Positions 7,262 to 15,736 of a DNA stretch of 18,015 nucleotides are shown piece by piece (position 1 is the stretch's first letter; every line of letters begins with the position of its first letter). The translations under genes and the position numbers were made by a program. The notes under the pieces were generated by a model. It was not told the origin of the DNA. It ran no database searches and saw only the letters and a list, made by a program, of their open reading frames with translations. Origin of the DNA: Nitrospinaceae bacterium (GTDB lineage: Bacteria; Nitrospinota; Nitrospinia; Nitrospinales; VA-1); contig JAPYPM010000013.1 of NCBI GenBank assembly GCA_029937635.1, positions 1 to 18,015 on the forward strand. The letters run 5' to 3'.

Positions 7262-7621
7262 ATGAATGAAAAGTCAGGTTTCGTTGTAAATTTTTTGTTG
7301 ATGTTTATTATTATTTTTGTTTTTACAGGAATTTCTGGCTGTGGAAAACCTGGCAGTGCTCTTAATTGGTATCCGAAGGCAGAAAGACTAGAGGGTAAAA
7401 TGAATTCTAATGTGCCCCATGAGATTGTTCTTGATAAAATTGACCTCAATGACACAGTTCAGATTAAAGGAGAGGATACTCATTCGATTAGTCGTTGGTG
7501 GATTGATGTTGAATGCGATTATTGGGCTGGGTGTTTTATGAGATGCGACGGTTCAAAGCAACAATGTCGCAAGATAGCTGAGGACTCAAATTTTACTGTA
7601 AATTCTATTTCTCCCTTTTAA
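7262..7621 (+). CDS. Small cysteine-containing lipoprotein
   Basis: A 119-residue predicted lipoprotein. A hydrophobic segment (9-22) is followed by the lipobox ISGC, with C27 as the lipidation site. The mature part holds four more cysteines, C85, C91, C95 and C102, in a compact cluster preceded by RWWIDVEC, which could form disulfides or bind a metal. I do not recognise a family. An AGG lies ten bases before the ATG. The stop is 23 bases before the start of the NtrC-type regulator, so the two are probably co-transcribed; a signalling link is possible but unproven. Confidence 0.75.
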   Translation: MNEKSGFVVNFLLMFIIIFVFTGISGCGKPGSALNWYPKAERLEGKMNSNVPHEIVLDKIDLNDTVQIKGEDTHSISRWWIDVECDYWAGCFMRCDGSKQQCRKIAEDSNFTVNSISPF

Positions 7622-7644
7622 AGTCATAACTGTTTAATTGATTT

Positions 7645-9033
7645 ATGGCATTAATTTTTACTGTTGATGATGATCCTGAGATTAGAGGGTTGATTAAGGT
7701 TTTGTTTGAGGACCGAGGCCATGAAGTCATGGCTTTGGAGAATGGCAAGCGGTGCCTTGATCTGCTTGATGAAAATCCTTCTGCAATTTTCCTAGATATG
7801 GCCATGCCAGTGATGGATGGCATGGAAACATTGAAAATAATTAAGAGTACCAAGATTGGTTTGCCTGTCATCATGGTAACAGGTTCTGACGATGCTGACT
7901 CTGCTGTTAAGGCTATGAAGCTTGGAGCATTTGATTATATTGTTAAGCCTTTTGATGAGCTTCGTCTTTTTTCCGTCCTGGATAAAGCGATCGAACAGAA
8001 TGCCTTGATCGGGCAAGTGACCTACCTTAAAGGTCAATTAAATAAGGAACACGGTGGCATAGGCATTGTGGGAACGAGCTCAGCTTTGGTTGACACATTA
8101 GATAAAGTCCAAAAAGTGGGTGTTAGTAATGCCGGAGTTCTGCTTCTTGGTGAGAGTGGAACGGGAAAAGAATTGATGGCACGGGCTATTCATGAGAATA
8201 GTCGTTTTTCAAAAGGCCTGTTTGTCGATATCAATTGTGGAGCTATTCCTGAAAATTTACAGGAGAGTGTACTCTTTGGCCATAACAAAGGTTCTTTTAC
8301 GGGCGCAACGGAAACTCAGAAAGGGAGGTTGGAGCTTGCTGACGGAGGAACGCTGTTCCTTGATGAAGTTGCGGAAATGTCATTAAATACCCAAGTTAAA
8401 TTGTTGCGTTACCTTCAAGAAAAAAGCTTTGAACGGATAGGTGGGACGAAAAAGATTTTTACTAAGACTCGAGTTATTGCTGCTACCAATAAAGATCTTA
8501 ATATAGAAATCAGGAACGGGTCTTTTCGTGAAGACTTGTACTATCGGTTGGCGGTGTTTCCAATTACTATTCCACCATTAAGAGAGCGTAAGGATGATAT
8601 CCCAAGTCTTGCTAAACACTTTGTTACCATATATAAAAAAGAATTTGAAAAAGAAATATCTTTAATCACGCCTGAGGCTATGGATGTATTAGTTAATTAT
8701 TTTTGGCCTGGTAATGTGCGAGAGCTTGGGAATGTGATTTATCAAGCAATGATAATGGCAGAGTCCGACTATATTGATAAAGGTAGCTTGCCAAGCAATA
8801 TTAAAAATCAAATGACACAAAAGGCTGGCGATGGTAATGAGTTGCAATATCCTTTTAGTAAGGGGAGTTTTGTTGACCCTTTTGACGAATCAGTTCGCCA
8901 AGTTCTGCAAAGAGCTTTAGACCTAACCAATGGAGATATTCCAGAGACTGCAAAAAAGTTAAAATTAAGTAGATCTAGTTTCTATAGGATGGTTCAAAAA
9001 TATGACCTCACAAAATCGGTTCCTAAGAACTAA
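7645..9033 (+). CDS. NtrC-family sigma54-dependent response regulator
   Basis: A 462-residue transcription activator with the full three-part layout. The receiver domain (1-120) has acidic residues D8-D10, phosphoacceptor D51 in FLDMAMP, T79 and K101. The AAA+ domain (about 140-370) has Walker A GESGTGKE (169-176), the sigma54-contact loop written GSFTGA (216-221) instead of GAFTGA, Walker B GGTLFLDE (234-241) and arginine-finger region REDLYYRL (295-302). A Fis-type helix-turn-helix lies at about 430-453. It would use ATP to open promoters bound by sigma54 RNA polymerase. No Shine-Dalgarno precedes the ATG, so coupling to the upstream lipoprotein is possible. A CHASE-type histidine kinase lies convergently downstream and may be its partner. 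I saw no convincing -24/-12 promoter in the window. Confidence 0.95.
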   Translation: MALIFTVDDDPEIRGLIKVLFEDRGHEVMALENGKRCLDLLDENPSAIFLDMAMPVMDGMETLKIIKSTKIGLPVIMVTGSDDADSAVKAMKLGAFDYIVKPFDELRLFSVLDKAIEQNALIGQVTYLKGQLNKEHGGIGIVGTSSALVDTLDKVQKVGVSNAGVLLLGESGTGKELMARAIHENSRFSKGLFVDINCGAIPENLQESVLFGHNKGSFTGATETQKGRLELADGGTLFLDEVAEMSLNTQVKLLRYLQEKSFERIGGTKKIFTKTRVIAATNKDLNIEIRNGSFREDLYYRLAVFPITIPPLRERKDDIPSLAKHFVTIYKKEFEKEISLITPEAMDVLVNYFWPGNVRELGNVIYQAMIMAESDYIDKGSLPSNIKNQMTQKAGDGNELQYPFSKGSFVDPFDESVRQVLQRALDLTNGDIPETAKKLKLSRSSFYRMVQKYDLTKSVPKN

Positions 9034-9200
9034 GCCATAGTAATTTTATATTTATACAGACCTCTTTTAAAATCAATTCCTTAACAAAACTTATAGACAA
9101 TATGTTTATTAGGGCACAAGTATTGCTATAAATATTATTAAAGAATTATATTTTCTTGAAAATACTTTGGGTGTTGCTTGTTATGTAAAGGGGAGATGGT

Positions 9201-9404
9201 ATGGAGTATGTAATTCGGATTTTGGACCGCAAAGGAAAACTGAGAAATGAACGCTTTATATTTTCTTCAGAATATATTTTAGATAAAAACACAATTTTTA
9301 AAAAATTACTAAAAGAAAATAACCTGGGCCAAAAGTTTTTAGAATCTTTTTTAAACAAATCGACAAAAGCTAATACAAGAAGAAGTTTTAATAAGAGCTT
9401 TTGA
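9201..9404 (+). CDS. Small basic protein, unknown
   Basis: A 67-residue ORF with a strong AGGGGAG Shine-Dalgarno seven bases before its ATG, which is the main reason to accept it. It is rich in Lys, Arg and Asn, has no membrane segment and no family I recognise. The N-terminal part (MEYVIRILDRKG) could form a short beta hairpin with a turn, followed by a helical, strongly charged C-terminus. It lies between the NtrC-type regulator and a convergent histidine kinase. An overlapping opposite-strand ORF lacks a comparable ribosome site. Confidence 0.6.
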   Translation: MEYVIRILDRKGKLRNERFIFSSEYILDKNTIFKKLLKENNLGQKFLESFLNKSTKANTRRSFNKSF

Positions 9405-9514
9405 TTAAATGAAGACGTAAGCTTGGTTTAAGGTAGGTTTGACATACTCACTATATTTTAATTTATGGTAAATCTTATGTTGTTTTCTAATATTCTATCC
9501 TGCCTGTACCTAAT

Positions 9515-9551
9515 GTCTGAGTCATAGGCCTCCTTCGCTTCTGACTCAGAC
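9515..9551. terminator. 10-bp perfect inverted repeat between convergent genes
   Basis: GTCTGAGTCA (9515-9524) and its exact complement TGACTCAGAC (9542-9551) can form a 10-bp stem with a 17-base loop. It lies between the 67-codon gene and the convergent histidine kinase, where a bidirectional terminator is expected. There is no T-run on either side, so a classical intrinsic terminator is not proven; a protein-binding site is an alternative. Confidence 0.45.
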
Positions 9552-9579
9552 CCGGTGCAATTGAATACAAAAATTTAAG

Positions 9580-11346
9580 TTAAGGGGACGGTGAGTTTTC
9601 TGGAAGTTCAAAACTTAAACTTGCTCCTTGGTTTTGTGATGGGATGAATGTCAAGGTCCCTCCGTGGAGTTCTATCATTTTTTTTGCGATTGCTAGACCT
9701 AACCCAGTTCCCTTATTTATTGAGTCTGAATTGGATTTTTTAAACGGTTGAAATAAGTTTTCTAAGTCCTCATTTTTTATGCCCGGTCCCTCGTCTGTTA
9801 CAGTAACGCGTAAACTCCCTTTACCGGGTTCAATTTTTATTTCAATAGTTCCAGCTACAGGAGAAAATTTTATTGCGTTAGTTAAGAGATTGTCTAATAC
9901 TTGGCCGATTCTAGGTTTATCGAATGAAATTACTGTGGTTTCTTCACAATTGATTTTAAAATGAATGTTTTTTTCTATGGAGAGGTGTTTATATAGGCCA
10001 ATCCGTTCTTCAATCAGTTCACGGATATTCCCCAATTGCAGATTTAGAGTGAGCTGTCCACTTTCGATGGCGGATAAGCTAAGTAATGCATTTAATAATT
10101 CCAGTATATTGCAACTAGCAGAGTTGATAATTTTAAGGAAATTATTGCGTGTTTCCTCGCTTAATGAACTTCCTTTTTTTAAAAGAAACCCTGAATAACC
10201 CTTAATTGATGTTAGTGGATTGCGTATGTCATGAGAGGCTATACCCATTAATTCGTTTTTTACTTTAATCAATTCGTGTAAAGATAAGTTTTTTTCCTCC
10301 AATACATTTTTTATGGTTTTAAGCTCATGGGTTCGAGTGTTCACTTCATTTTCAATACGTCTAGCTCTAGAAGAAAGTATTTGAAAAATCACTGCAAAAA
10401 ATACTATCAGCACTAAGACGGCTGCCGAGAGCCAATAATGTAACTTGTTTGGCCCATTTTGGAATTCGAAATTTCCCTGCCAAACTAGAAACCAGTGAAT
10501 TTGAGAAAAGCGCAACCCTATTTCTTTTTTGATTGCCAAGTTTTCTTTGAGTTTGCCAAAGAGTTCATTTTTTCGGTCTTTATCAAATACGGTTAAAAAC
10601 ATTCCTGTCCCTAGATAAGGATTAATTATCTTCTTTATCATTTTTTTTGCATTGTAAGTCCCCAACACAACACCTGAGAACAAACGTCTTTTCTCTTCAA
10701 TTGTTTTTGGGATAAAGCCCTCTTTATAAAAAGGAGAAAAAAATAAAACTGTAATTCCTTTAGAGGGTCCGTTAAAAAAACTCACTGCGCTAGAAGCAAC
10801 GACTTCCCCTGAATCCCTTGCTTCATTGATTAAACTTTTAAGATTTGATTTGCTACTGATATCAAACCCTAAAAATTCCTTTTTACCAAAGTGAGATTCT
10901 GTGAAGTAAATGGGGTAATACTCGTTTTTTATTGGAGCCCTAATAACTGTTGAGTTTTGACTAAAAGCAGTGAATTTAAAATCAAGAAAACCATCATTTT
11001 GAGCCATTAACTCAAGAGCACTTCGCTGGGCTTGTTGAACCAGCGGAATCCATTTAAGTGATATTATGAAATCGTTCTTATCTAATATCGAAGAAGTATA
11101 TGCTTTAAACCCAGAGCGAGTGACAGTTTTTGAAGCTCTGAAAAGAGATGCTACCCCGGTTAGTTCTTGTGCTATGGTTTCCAATTGCTTTTCAAGAATG
11201 CGAGTATTTTTGGTTCCTTCCTGTTCAAATTGCTGCGTCCAATCATATTCATTTTCTTTTTTGACGTTGTTGAGGGTGACAAACATTAGTGTGATTGCAA
11301 GTGTTAGTAATCCCCAGGTTGTGTATGTGAGTTTTTTTAAAAACAC
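9580..11346 (-). CDS. CHASE-domain membrane sensor histidine kinase
   Basis: A 588-residue sensor kinase starting at a GTG; the next in-frame ATG (codon 21) would cut into the first helix. TM1 is about 10-26. A periplasmic CHASE domain follows (about 70-260; GFKAYTSS and LKWIPLV are typical), then TM2 (306-324) and a coiled-coil linker. The dimerisation domain carries the H-box ASHDIRNPL with H372. The ATP-binding domain shows the N-box DNLLTNAIKF (485-494), G1 DEGPGI (518-523), F-box FQPF (532-535) and G2 GTGLGL (546-551). CHASE domains sense small extracellular ligands. There is no receiver or phosphotransfer domain, so it needs a separate response regulator; the NtrC-type regulator on the opposite strand is a candidate. 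It lies 88 bases after the RlmM-like gene. Confidence 0.94.
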   Translation of the reverse strand: MFLKKLTYTTWGLLTLAITLMFVTLNNVKKENEYDWTQQFEQEGTKNTRILEKQLETIAQELTGVASLFRASKTVTRSGFKAYTSSILDKNDFIISLKWIPLVQQAQRSALELMAQNDGFLDFKFTAFSQNSTVIRAPIKNEYYPIYFTESHFGKKEFLGFDISSKSNLKSLINEARDSGEVVASSAVSFFNGPSKGITVLFFSPFYKEGFIPKTIEEKRRLFSGVVLGTYNAKKMIKKIINPYLGTGMFLTVFDKDRKNELFGKLKENLAIKKEIGLRFSQIHWFLVWQGNFEFQNGPNKLHYWLSAAVLVLIVFFAVIFQILSSRARRIENEVNTRTHELKTIKNVLEEKNLSLHELIKVKNELMGIASHDIRNPLTSIKGYSGFLLKKGSSLSEETRNNFLKIINSASCNILELLNALLSLSAIESGQLTLNLQLGNIRELIEERIGLYKHLSIEKNIHFKINCEETTVISFDKPRIGQVLDNLLTNAIKFSPVAGTIEIKIEPGKGSLRVTVTDEGPGIKNEDLENLFQPFKKSNSDSINKGTGLGLAIAKKMIELHGGTLTFIPSQNQGASLSFELPENSPSP

Positions 11347-11434
11347 CTTAGACTCATTAAATGGTTTTATAAACTTGGTTATTGTTTTGTAATTAATGAT
11401 TTAAAAAAATCGTTTGTCTTGTGGTTTGTCAGGG

Positions 11435-12349
11435 CTATTTTTTATCTATATGTATAAATGTTAGCTCGTGTTTATTGTTATATAGATGCATAACCTGACT
11501 CCCATTAATCTCTAAAAATTTTTTTGCGGAATTATAATCTGGTGAGCCTTGAAATTTAATTGTGCAAATAAAATTATTACACTTCCCAGACTCGAACCAT
11601 AAAGATATCCAGTCAAATAGCTTTTCTGGAAAGCAAATGACATCGCTGAATAACCAGTCTACTTTATCGTAATCAGACGGTTTTATGGAGAAAACGTCCC
11701 CTTTATAATACTTTACATTTGGAAGAGAGGCTATTCTTGGATCTAAGAGCGCTCGATCTATCGATATGACTTGTGCTCCAAGTTTTTGTAATACCCAAGT
11801 CCATCCGCCGGGACTTCCTCCCGCATCAATACAAAAATCACCAGGCTTGGGAAGTTTTTCTATTTTAGTTAATGTCTCATACAATTTAAGGTAGGCTCGG
11901 CTTGGAGGACCTTCCTTATTTTCCTCAAATATTATTTCTCCGTTCTTGAAAAGACTGGAACAGTTAGAGGACGCTAGGATTTGGTTTTCAGAAAGAAGAG
12001 TCCATGAACCCATTGGAGAGGTGGGTAGGTTGCAGGGAAAGCTTAGAGGTTTTGCGGAAACATAGGGTAGTTTTTCTTGAATTAGTTTTGCACGTCGATG
12101 AAATTGATAGGAATATAAGCACCAATTTCGTTGTATGTTTTTCAGTTTTTTTGCACCGTCATTGATGGAGTCAATGGTTAAAATTTTTGGATTATGCCAA
12201 GTATTTAATGACCATAAAGATTTAACTGGAACACTTGAGGATAAGACTAGTTGATCATGGATAGCAATTATTCCATCTAGCTCATTCTCCAACGGTGTCA
12301 TGTAATCTTTTGATCCTAAATATGCTGACCTTATTAATTTATAAACCAT
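11435..12349 (-). CDS. RlmM/FtsJ-type 2'-O-ribose rRNA methyltransferase
   Basis: A 304-residue SAM-dependent methyltransferase with an FtsJ/RrmJ-type Rossmann domain in its C-terminal half. The SAM-binding loop is DAGGSPGGWTWVL (175-187), followed by SIDRA and LDPRI. The catalytic K-D-K-E tetrad of this fold is visible as K155 (SRAYLKLYE), D236 (FSDV), K265 (CTIKFQG) and E295 (HELTFIH). RlmM of E. coli, which methylates C2498 of 23S rRNA, has the same PPSRAYLKL-type element but is about 60 residues longer with a THUMP region. The N-terminal 140 residues here are shorter and poorly recognisable. An AGGAAG sits about eight bases before the ATG. The RlmM family is likely; the target nucleotide is inferred. 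Confidence 0.8.
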   Translation of the reverse strand: MVYKLIRSAYLGSKDYMTPLENELDGIIAIHDQLVLSSSVPVKSLWSLNTWHNPKILTIDSINDGAKKLKNIQRNWCLYSYQFHRRAKLIQEKLPYVSAKPLSFPCNLPTSPMGSWTLLSENQILASSNCSSLFKNGEIIFEENKEGPPSRAYLKLYETLTKIEKLPKPGDFCIDAGGSPGGWTWVLQKLGAQVISIDRALLDPRIASLPNVKYYKGDVFSIKPSDYDKVDWLFSDVICFPEKLFDWISLWFESGKCNNFICTIKFQGSPDYNSAKKFLEINGSQVMHLYNNKHELTFIHIDKK

Positions 12350-12650
12350 TTATATAATCTTCCTAGCTAGATACCCTTATTAGGTCGAAACTATAACTAC
12401 ACCACCACTACCATTTCATATATTATAACTATCTTTCCTCTGGTTTAATGATGAGTTTATTTAATTTTCCCAGTGAAAAAATCTCTTTAAGCTATTTAAA
12501 AGAATGATTTTTACGTAACTATTATTTACGTTGGTTAGTATCTGTAAAAATCAAAAGGTTCTTCAAAATCAGATAATATGATGTTGTGGTAGGGGATAAG
12601 GGGTATGTATTTAATGCTATTCAAAATTCAATAATTCTTTTTCATAACTT
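12350..12650. other. 301-base intergenic region
   Basis: An AT-rich stretch between the glycosylase and methyltransferase genes, both on the minus strand. It must hold the end of the first transcript and probably the promoter of the second. The only structure I see is ACGTAA (12513-12518) with its complement TTACGT (12526-12531), a six-base stem with a seven-base loop and no T-run. A 19-codon plus-strand ORF at 12448-12507 lacks a ribosome site. Nothing else was recognised. Confidence 0.5.
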
Positions 12651-13415
12651 TTATTGTTTAAGTTTTTTTAAAACTTTATTCATGTCATTCATAACATTAC
12701 GTCGATTTTCAATTGTATAAGCTCTCAAAAGGTAGGCCGGGTGCAGCGTCAGCATAAGGGGAATACCTTCATATTCATACCAATTGCCTCGTTCTTTCAT
12801 AATTGGCACAGTTCTTCCTAATAAGGTGCTTGCGGCAGGTTTGCCCAGTGCAACAATTGCTTTGGGTTGAATGGCTTGTAGTTGCTTTATTAGGAATGGC
12901 TTACAGGCTGTGATTTCATCCGGTTTTGGGTCCCTGTTGTTTGGTGGTCGACACTTTACGATATTGCATATATAAGTGTCTTTCTCGCGATTGAGATTCA
13001 TACCCTTTTCTATGATTTCTGTTAGTTTTTTTCCTGCTCGACCTACAAAGGGAAATCCTTGCTCATCCTCATCAGCTCCTGGTCCCTCTCCGACAAAAAC
13101 AAGGTCTGCGTTGGGGTTTCCTGAGCCAAAAACAATTGTTTTTCTATCTTTATGCAAGTTGCAGCGAGTACAATCTCCTAGTTCTTCACGAACTTCTTCG
13201 ATGCTGATATTAGATTTTTTTGTAAGTTTTTGTTTTGTTTCCATGTTTAATCGCTTGTCTATACCAATAGAGTAGTTGGATTTTTTGTTTGTGCCTGATT
13301 GTATTTTAAGAGTAGAACCTAACTCGGAGGGGATTTCCGAATAACCATAATCTTTTAGAAAGGTTAGATAATTTTTTAAATCTCTAAGTAGAATAGACCG
13401 TTTTCGTGTAGACAT
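12651..13415 (-). CDS. Family-4 uracil-DNA glycosylase (Fe-S)
   Basis: A 254-residue uracil-DNA glycosylase that removes uracil from DNA and starts base-excision repair. The four iron-sulfur cysteines are C82 and C85 (CTRC), C155 (VKCRPPNNRDP) and C171 (ACKPF). Motif A is GEGPGADEDEQGFPFVG (109-125) and motif B is HPAYLLR (225-231). The catalytic core starts near residue 70. The N-terminal 70 residues are a poorly conserved extension with a short helical start (LRDLKNYLTFLKDYG), as in many bacterial members longer than the roughly 200-residue thermophile enzymes. The ATG at 13415 has no clear ribosome site. It is divergent from the coiled-coil gene, 205 bases away. Confidence 0.94.
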   Translation of the reverse strand: MSTRKRSILLRDLKNYLTFLKDYGYSEIPSELGSTLKIQSGTNKKSNYSIGIDKRLNMETKQKLTKKSNISIEEVREELGDCTRCNLHKDRKTIVFGSGNPNADLVFVGEGPGADEDEQGFPFVGRAGKKLTEIIEKGMNLNREKDTYICNIVKCRPPNNRDPKPDEITACKPFLIKQLQAIQPKAIVALGKPAASTLLGRTVPIMKERGNWYEYEGIPLMLTLHPAYLLRAYTIENRRNVMNDMNKVLKKLKQ

Positions 13416-13552
13416 GTTAATTCAAGAATATCAAAAGGTCGAATGTATAACAACAAGTATTGAGCTGTTTAATATTCAATGAAACTTTCAACTTAAAATT
13501 AAAAAAAATATTTTTATGATATTTTTTAAATCTAGTATGACTATTTTTGAGA

Positions 13553-13581
13553 TTGAGTCTCTGAGTTGCATGGTTTATGAT
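13553..13581 (+). promoter_or_regulatory. Probable sigma70 promoter for the coiled-coil/argS genes
   Basis: TTGAGT (13553-13558) and TATGAT (13576-13581) are separated by exactly 17 bases, giving a good -35/-10 pair. Transcription would begin about 30 bases before the ATG at 13621, which has AAGGTGA about eight bases upstream. It would drive the coiled-coil gene and perhaps argS. Confidence 0.55.
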
Positions 13582-13620
13582 ATCTTGATATTAAAACGAA
13601 ACTAGCAAGGTGATTGATAT

Positions 13621-13926
13621 ATGTCTGGTTTAAAAAGCTCTTGGGAACTTAGTCTTGAAAGGTCTGAAAAGTTAGTTCCCGAACTAAAAAATAAAAAAAA
13701 AATAACTAAACAGCAAAAGGAAAAAATTAATGACATTCGTAGGGAGTATCAAGCTAAAATTGCAGATAAAGATGTAATGATGCAGGATAAACTAAGAAAA
13801 CTCCATGATCGAATCCCGCCAGAAGAAATACAATATGCAACAGTAGAATTACAAAAGGAGTTTGCAGATGAAAAAAAAGCCTTTGAAGAAAAAATGGAGA
13901 AAGAAATTGAATCTATTCGTAATTGA
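13621..13926 (+). CDS. Small charged coiled-coil protein, unknown
   Basis: A 101-residue, almost wholly helical and highly charged protein (Lys, Glu, Asp, Gln), with heptad-like spacing from about residue 17 to the end, broken at IPPEE (70-74). No membrane segment, signal or cysteine is present. An AAGGTGA ribosome site and an upstream promoter-like pair support it as a gene. It precedes argS by 102 bases on the same strand. I do not recognise a family; a helical hairpin around the proline break is likely. Confidence 0.75.
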   Translation: MSGLKSSWELSLERSEKLVPELKNKKKITKQQKEKINDIRREYQAKIADKDVMMQDKLRKLHDRIPPEEIQYATVELQKEFADEKKAFEEKMEKEIESIRN

Positions 13927-14028
13927 ATAAATCGACCCAGCTTTTAACCCTCCCTCAGTTCTAATCGTTACTTTATTTGGCAAGCTCTAAATTAAAAATT
14001 ATTTTTTTAGTTAAATTTAAAGAATCAA

Positions 14029-15693
14029 ATGAAACATTTTGTACGCAAATTAATTAATAGCGCGTTAGATCGAGCAAAAAATAATGGGGATCTTGAGTTG
14101 TCCGTTATGCCTGAGATTGTGGTGGAAAAACCAAAGGAAGAAAAATTTGGTGATTTTTCTACATCACTTGCTATGGGACTGGCAAAGTCTGAAAGAAGAA
14201 AACCTTACGAAGTTGCAGAAATATTATCTAGCCATCTTCAAAGTAGTGAAGAGAATATAGCATCGGTTAAAATAGCTGGCCCCGGATTCCTTAATCTTAC
14301 AATGAAGCCAATCTTTTTTTTGGAGCGTTTAGTTAAGGTGGCAGAGCAGGGAGATCAATACGGTTCATCTAATGCTGGTCAGGGAAAAAAAGTTCTCCTT
14401 GAGTTTGTCAGCGCAAATCCTACAGGCCCTCTTCATGTTGGCCACGGACGAGGAGCAGCAGTGGGGGATATGTTAGGGCGGCTACTTGATAAAGCCGGAT
14501 ATGATGTGAGTACGGAGTATTATATTAATGATGTTGGAAATCAAATGAATACTCTTGGTAGATCCACATGGGCGCGGTATCTAGAATTACAAGGTAAAGT
14601 AAATGAGTTCTCAGCTGATTACTATCAGGGAGATTATATAAAGGATATAGCAAGGGATATAATAAACAAACATGGGAACGAGTTTCTCAACAAAACAGAA
14701 GACCAAGTTCTTCCATTTTTTCGTGAATATGCGCTTGGTAGCGTTTTAGATGGTATAAAAAAAGACCTTTCTGATTTTGATGTAAGCTTTGATCGGTGGT
14801 TTAGCGAAAAAAATCTATACGATCAAAAATTAGTTGACACCTCTGTAAGCTGGCTTCGTCAAGAGAAACATGTTTATGACAAGGATGGAGCTGTTTGGTT
14901 AAAGTCTTCAAAGTTTAATGATGAAAAAGATCGAGTTCTTATCAAACAGTCTGGTGAGAAAACTTACTTTTGTTCTGATATTGCCTATCATAAGAATAAA
15001 ATTGATCGGGGGTTTGAATGGATAGTAGATTTATGGGGTGCAGATCATCACGGTTATGTTCCTAGGATGAAGTCAGCACTGAAGGCAATGGGATACGACG
15101 AAAGTGTTTTTAAGGTAATGCTTATTCAGTTTGTATCTTTAAAACGCGGCGGGGAAAAAGTATCCATGTCTACTAGGTCGGGGGAGTTTGAGACTCTAGC
15201 TGACGTTATTAAGGATGTAGGATTAGATGCAACACGATTTTTCTTTTTAATGAGAAGTTCTGATACGCATCTTGATTTTGACCTTGAACTGGCTAAAAAA
15301 GAATCAGCCGACAATCCCGTTTTCTATATTCAATATGCTCATGCACGTATTTGCAGTATTTTCCGGAAAGCAACTGAGAATGGAATAAAACTGCTAGACT
15401 CCGCTGATATTGATCTCTCCCCTTTGAAAAATGAAGAAGAATTTATCATGATAAAAAAAATACTGACCTTTGGAGAAACTATTGAAAAAAGTGCGGAACT
15501 ATTAGAAGTTCACCGAATCGCATTTTATCTGCAAGACCTTGTTGGAACTTTTCATAGGTACTATTCTCGTAACCGTATTGTAAGTGATGACCATGCTTTA
15601 TCCTCAGCGCGATTGTTTTTAATGAATTGTCTTCGTATTACAATTCGCAATGGCCTTTCTGTTATGGGTGTGTCTGCTCCTGATCGTATGTAG
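14029..15693 (+). CDS. argS: Arginyl-tRNA synthetase
   Basis: A 554-residue class I aminoacyl-tRNA synthetase that charges tRNA-Arg with arginine. The N-terminal Arg-specific additional domain (1-115) holds EKFGDFST (38-45) and KIAGPGFLNL (81-90). The catalytic domain has the HIGH signature as HVGH (136-139) within SANPTGPLHVGHGRG, and the KMSKS counterpart KVSMSTRSG (377-385). The DALR anticodon-binding domain follows and ends in MGVSAPDRM, close to the usual family ending. Length is normal. The ATG has only a weak purine-rich site upstream. A SPOR-domain gene follows 43 bases later, an order I recall from some Deltaproteobacteria. Confidence 0.98.
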   Translation: MKHFVRKLINSALDRAKNNGDLELSVMPEIVVEKPKEEKFGDFSTSLAMGLAKSERRKPYEVAEILSSHLQSSEENIASVKIAGPGFLNLTMKPIFFLERLVKVAEQGDQYGSSNAGQGKKVLLEFVSANPTGPLHVGHGRGAAVGDMLGRLLDKAGYDVSTEYYINDVGNQMNTLGRSTWARYLELQGKVNEFSADYYQGDYIKDIARDIINKHGNEFLNKTEDQVLPFFREYALGSVLDGIKKDLSDFDVSFDRWFSEKNLYDQKLVDTSVSWLRQEKHVYDKDGAVWLKSSKFNDEKDRVLIKQSGEKTYFCSDIAYHKNKIDRGFEWIVDLWGADHHGYVPRMKSALKAMGYDESVFKVMLIQFVSLKRGGEKVSMSTRSGEFETLADVIKDVGLDATRFFFLMRSSDTHLDFDLELAKKESADNPVFYIQYAHARICSIFRKATENGIKLLDSADIDLSPLKNEEEFIMIKKILTFGETIEKSAELLEVHRIAFYLQDLVGTFHRYYSRNRIVSDDHALSSARLFLMNCLRITIRNGLSVMGVSAPDRM

Positions 15694-15736
15694 TATTTAG
15701 TTTTTTAGTGATTTTAATTATTTTAGCAACGGCCTA

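Noticed and set aside
9146..9358. Minus-strand 70-codon ORF over the small 67-codon gene
   Set aside because: No ribosome site, whereas the plus-strand ORF has a strong one.
12448..12507. 19-codon plus-strand ORF in the long intergenic region
   Set aside because: No Shine-Dalgarno and no recognisable product; likely chance.
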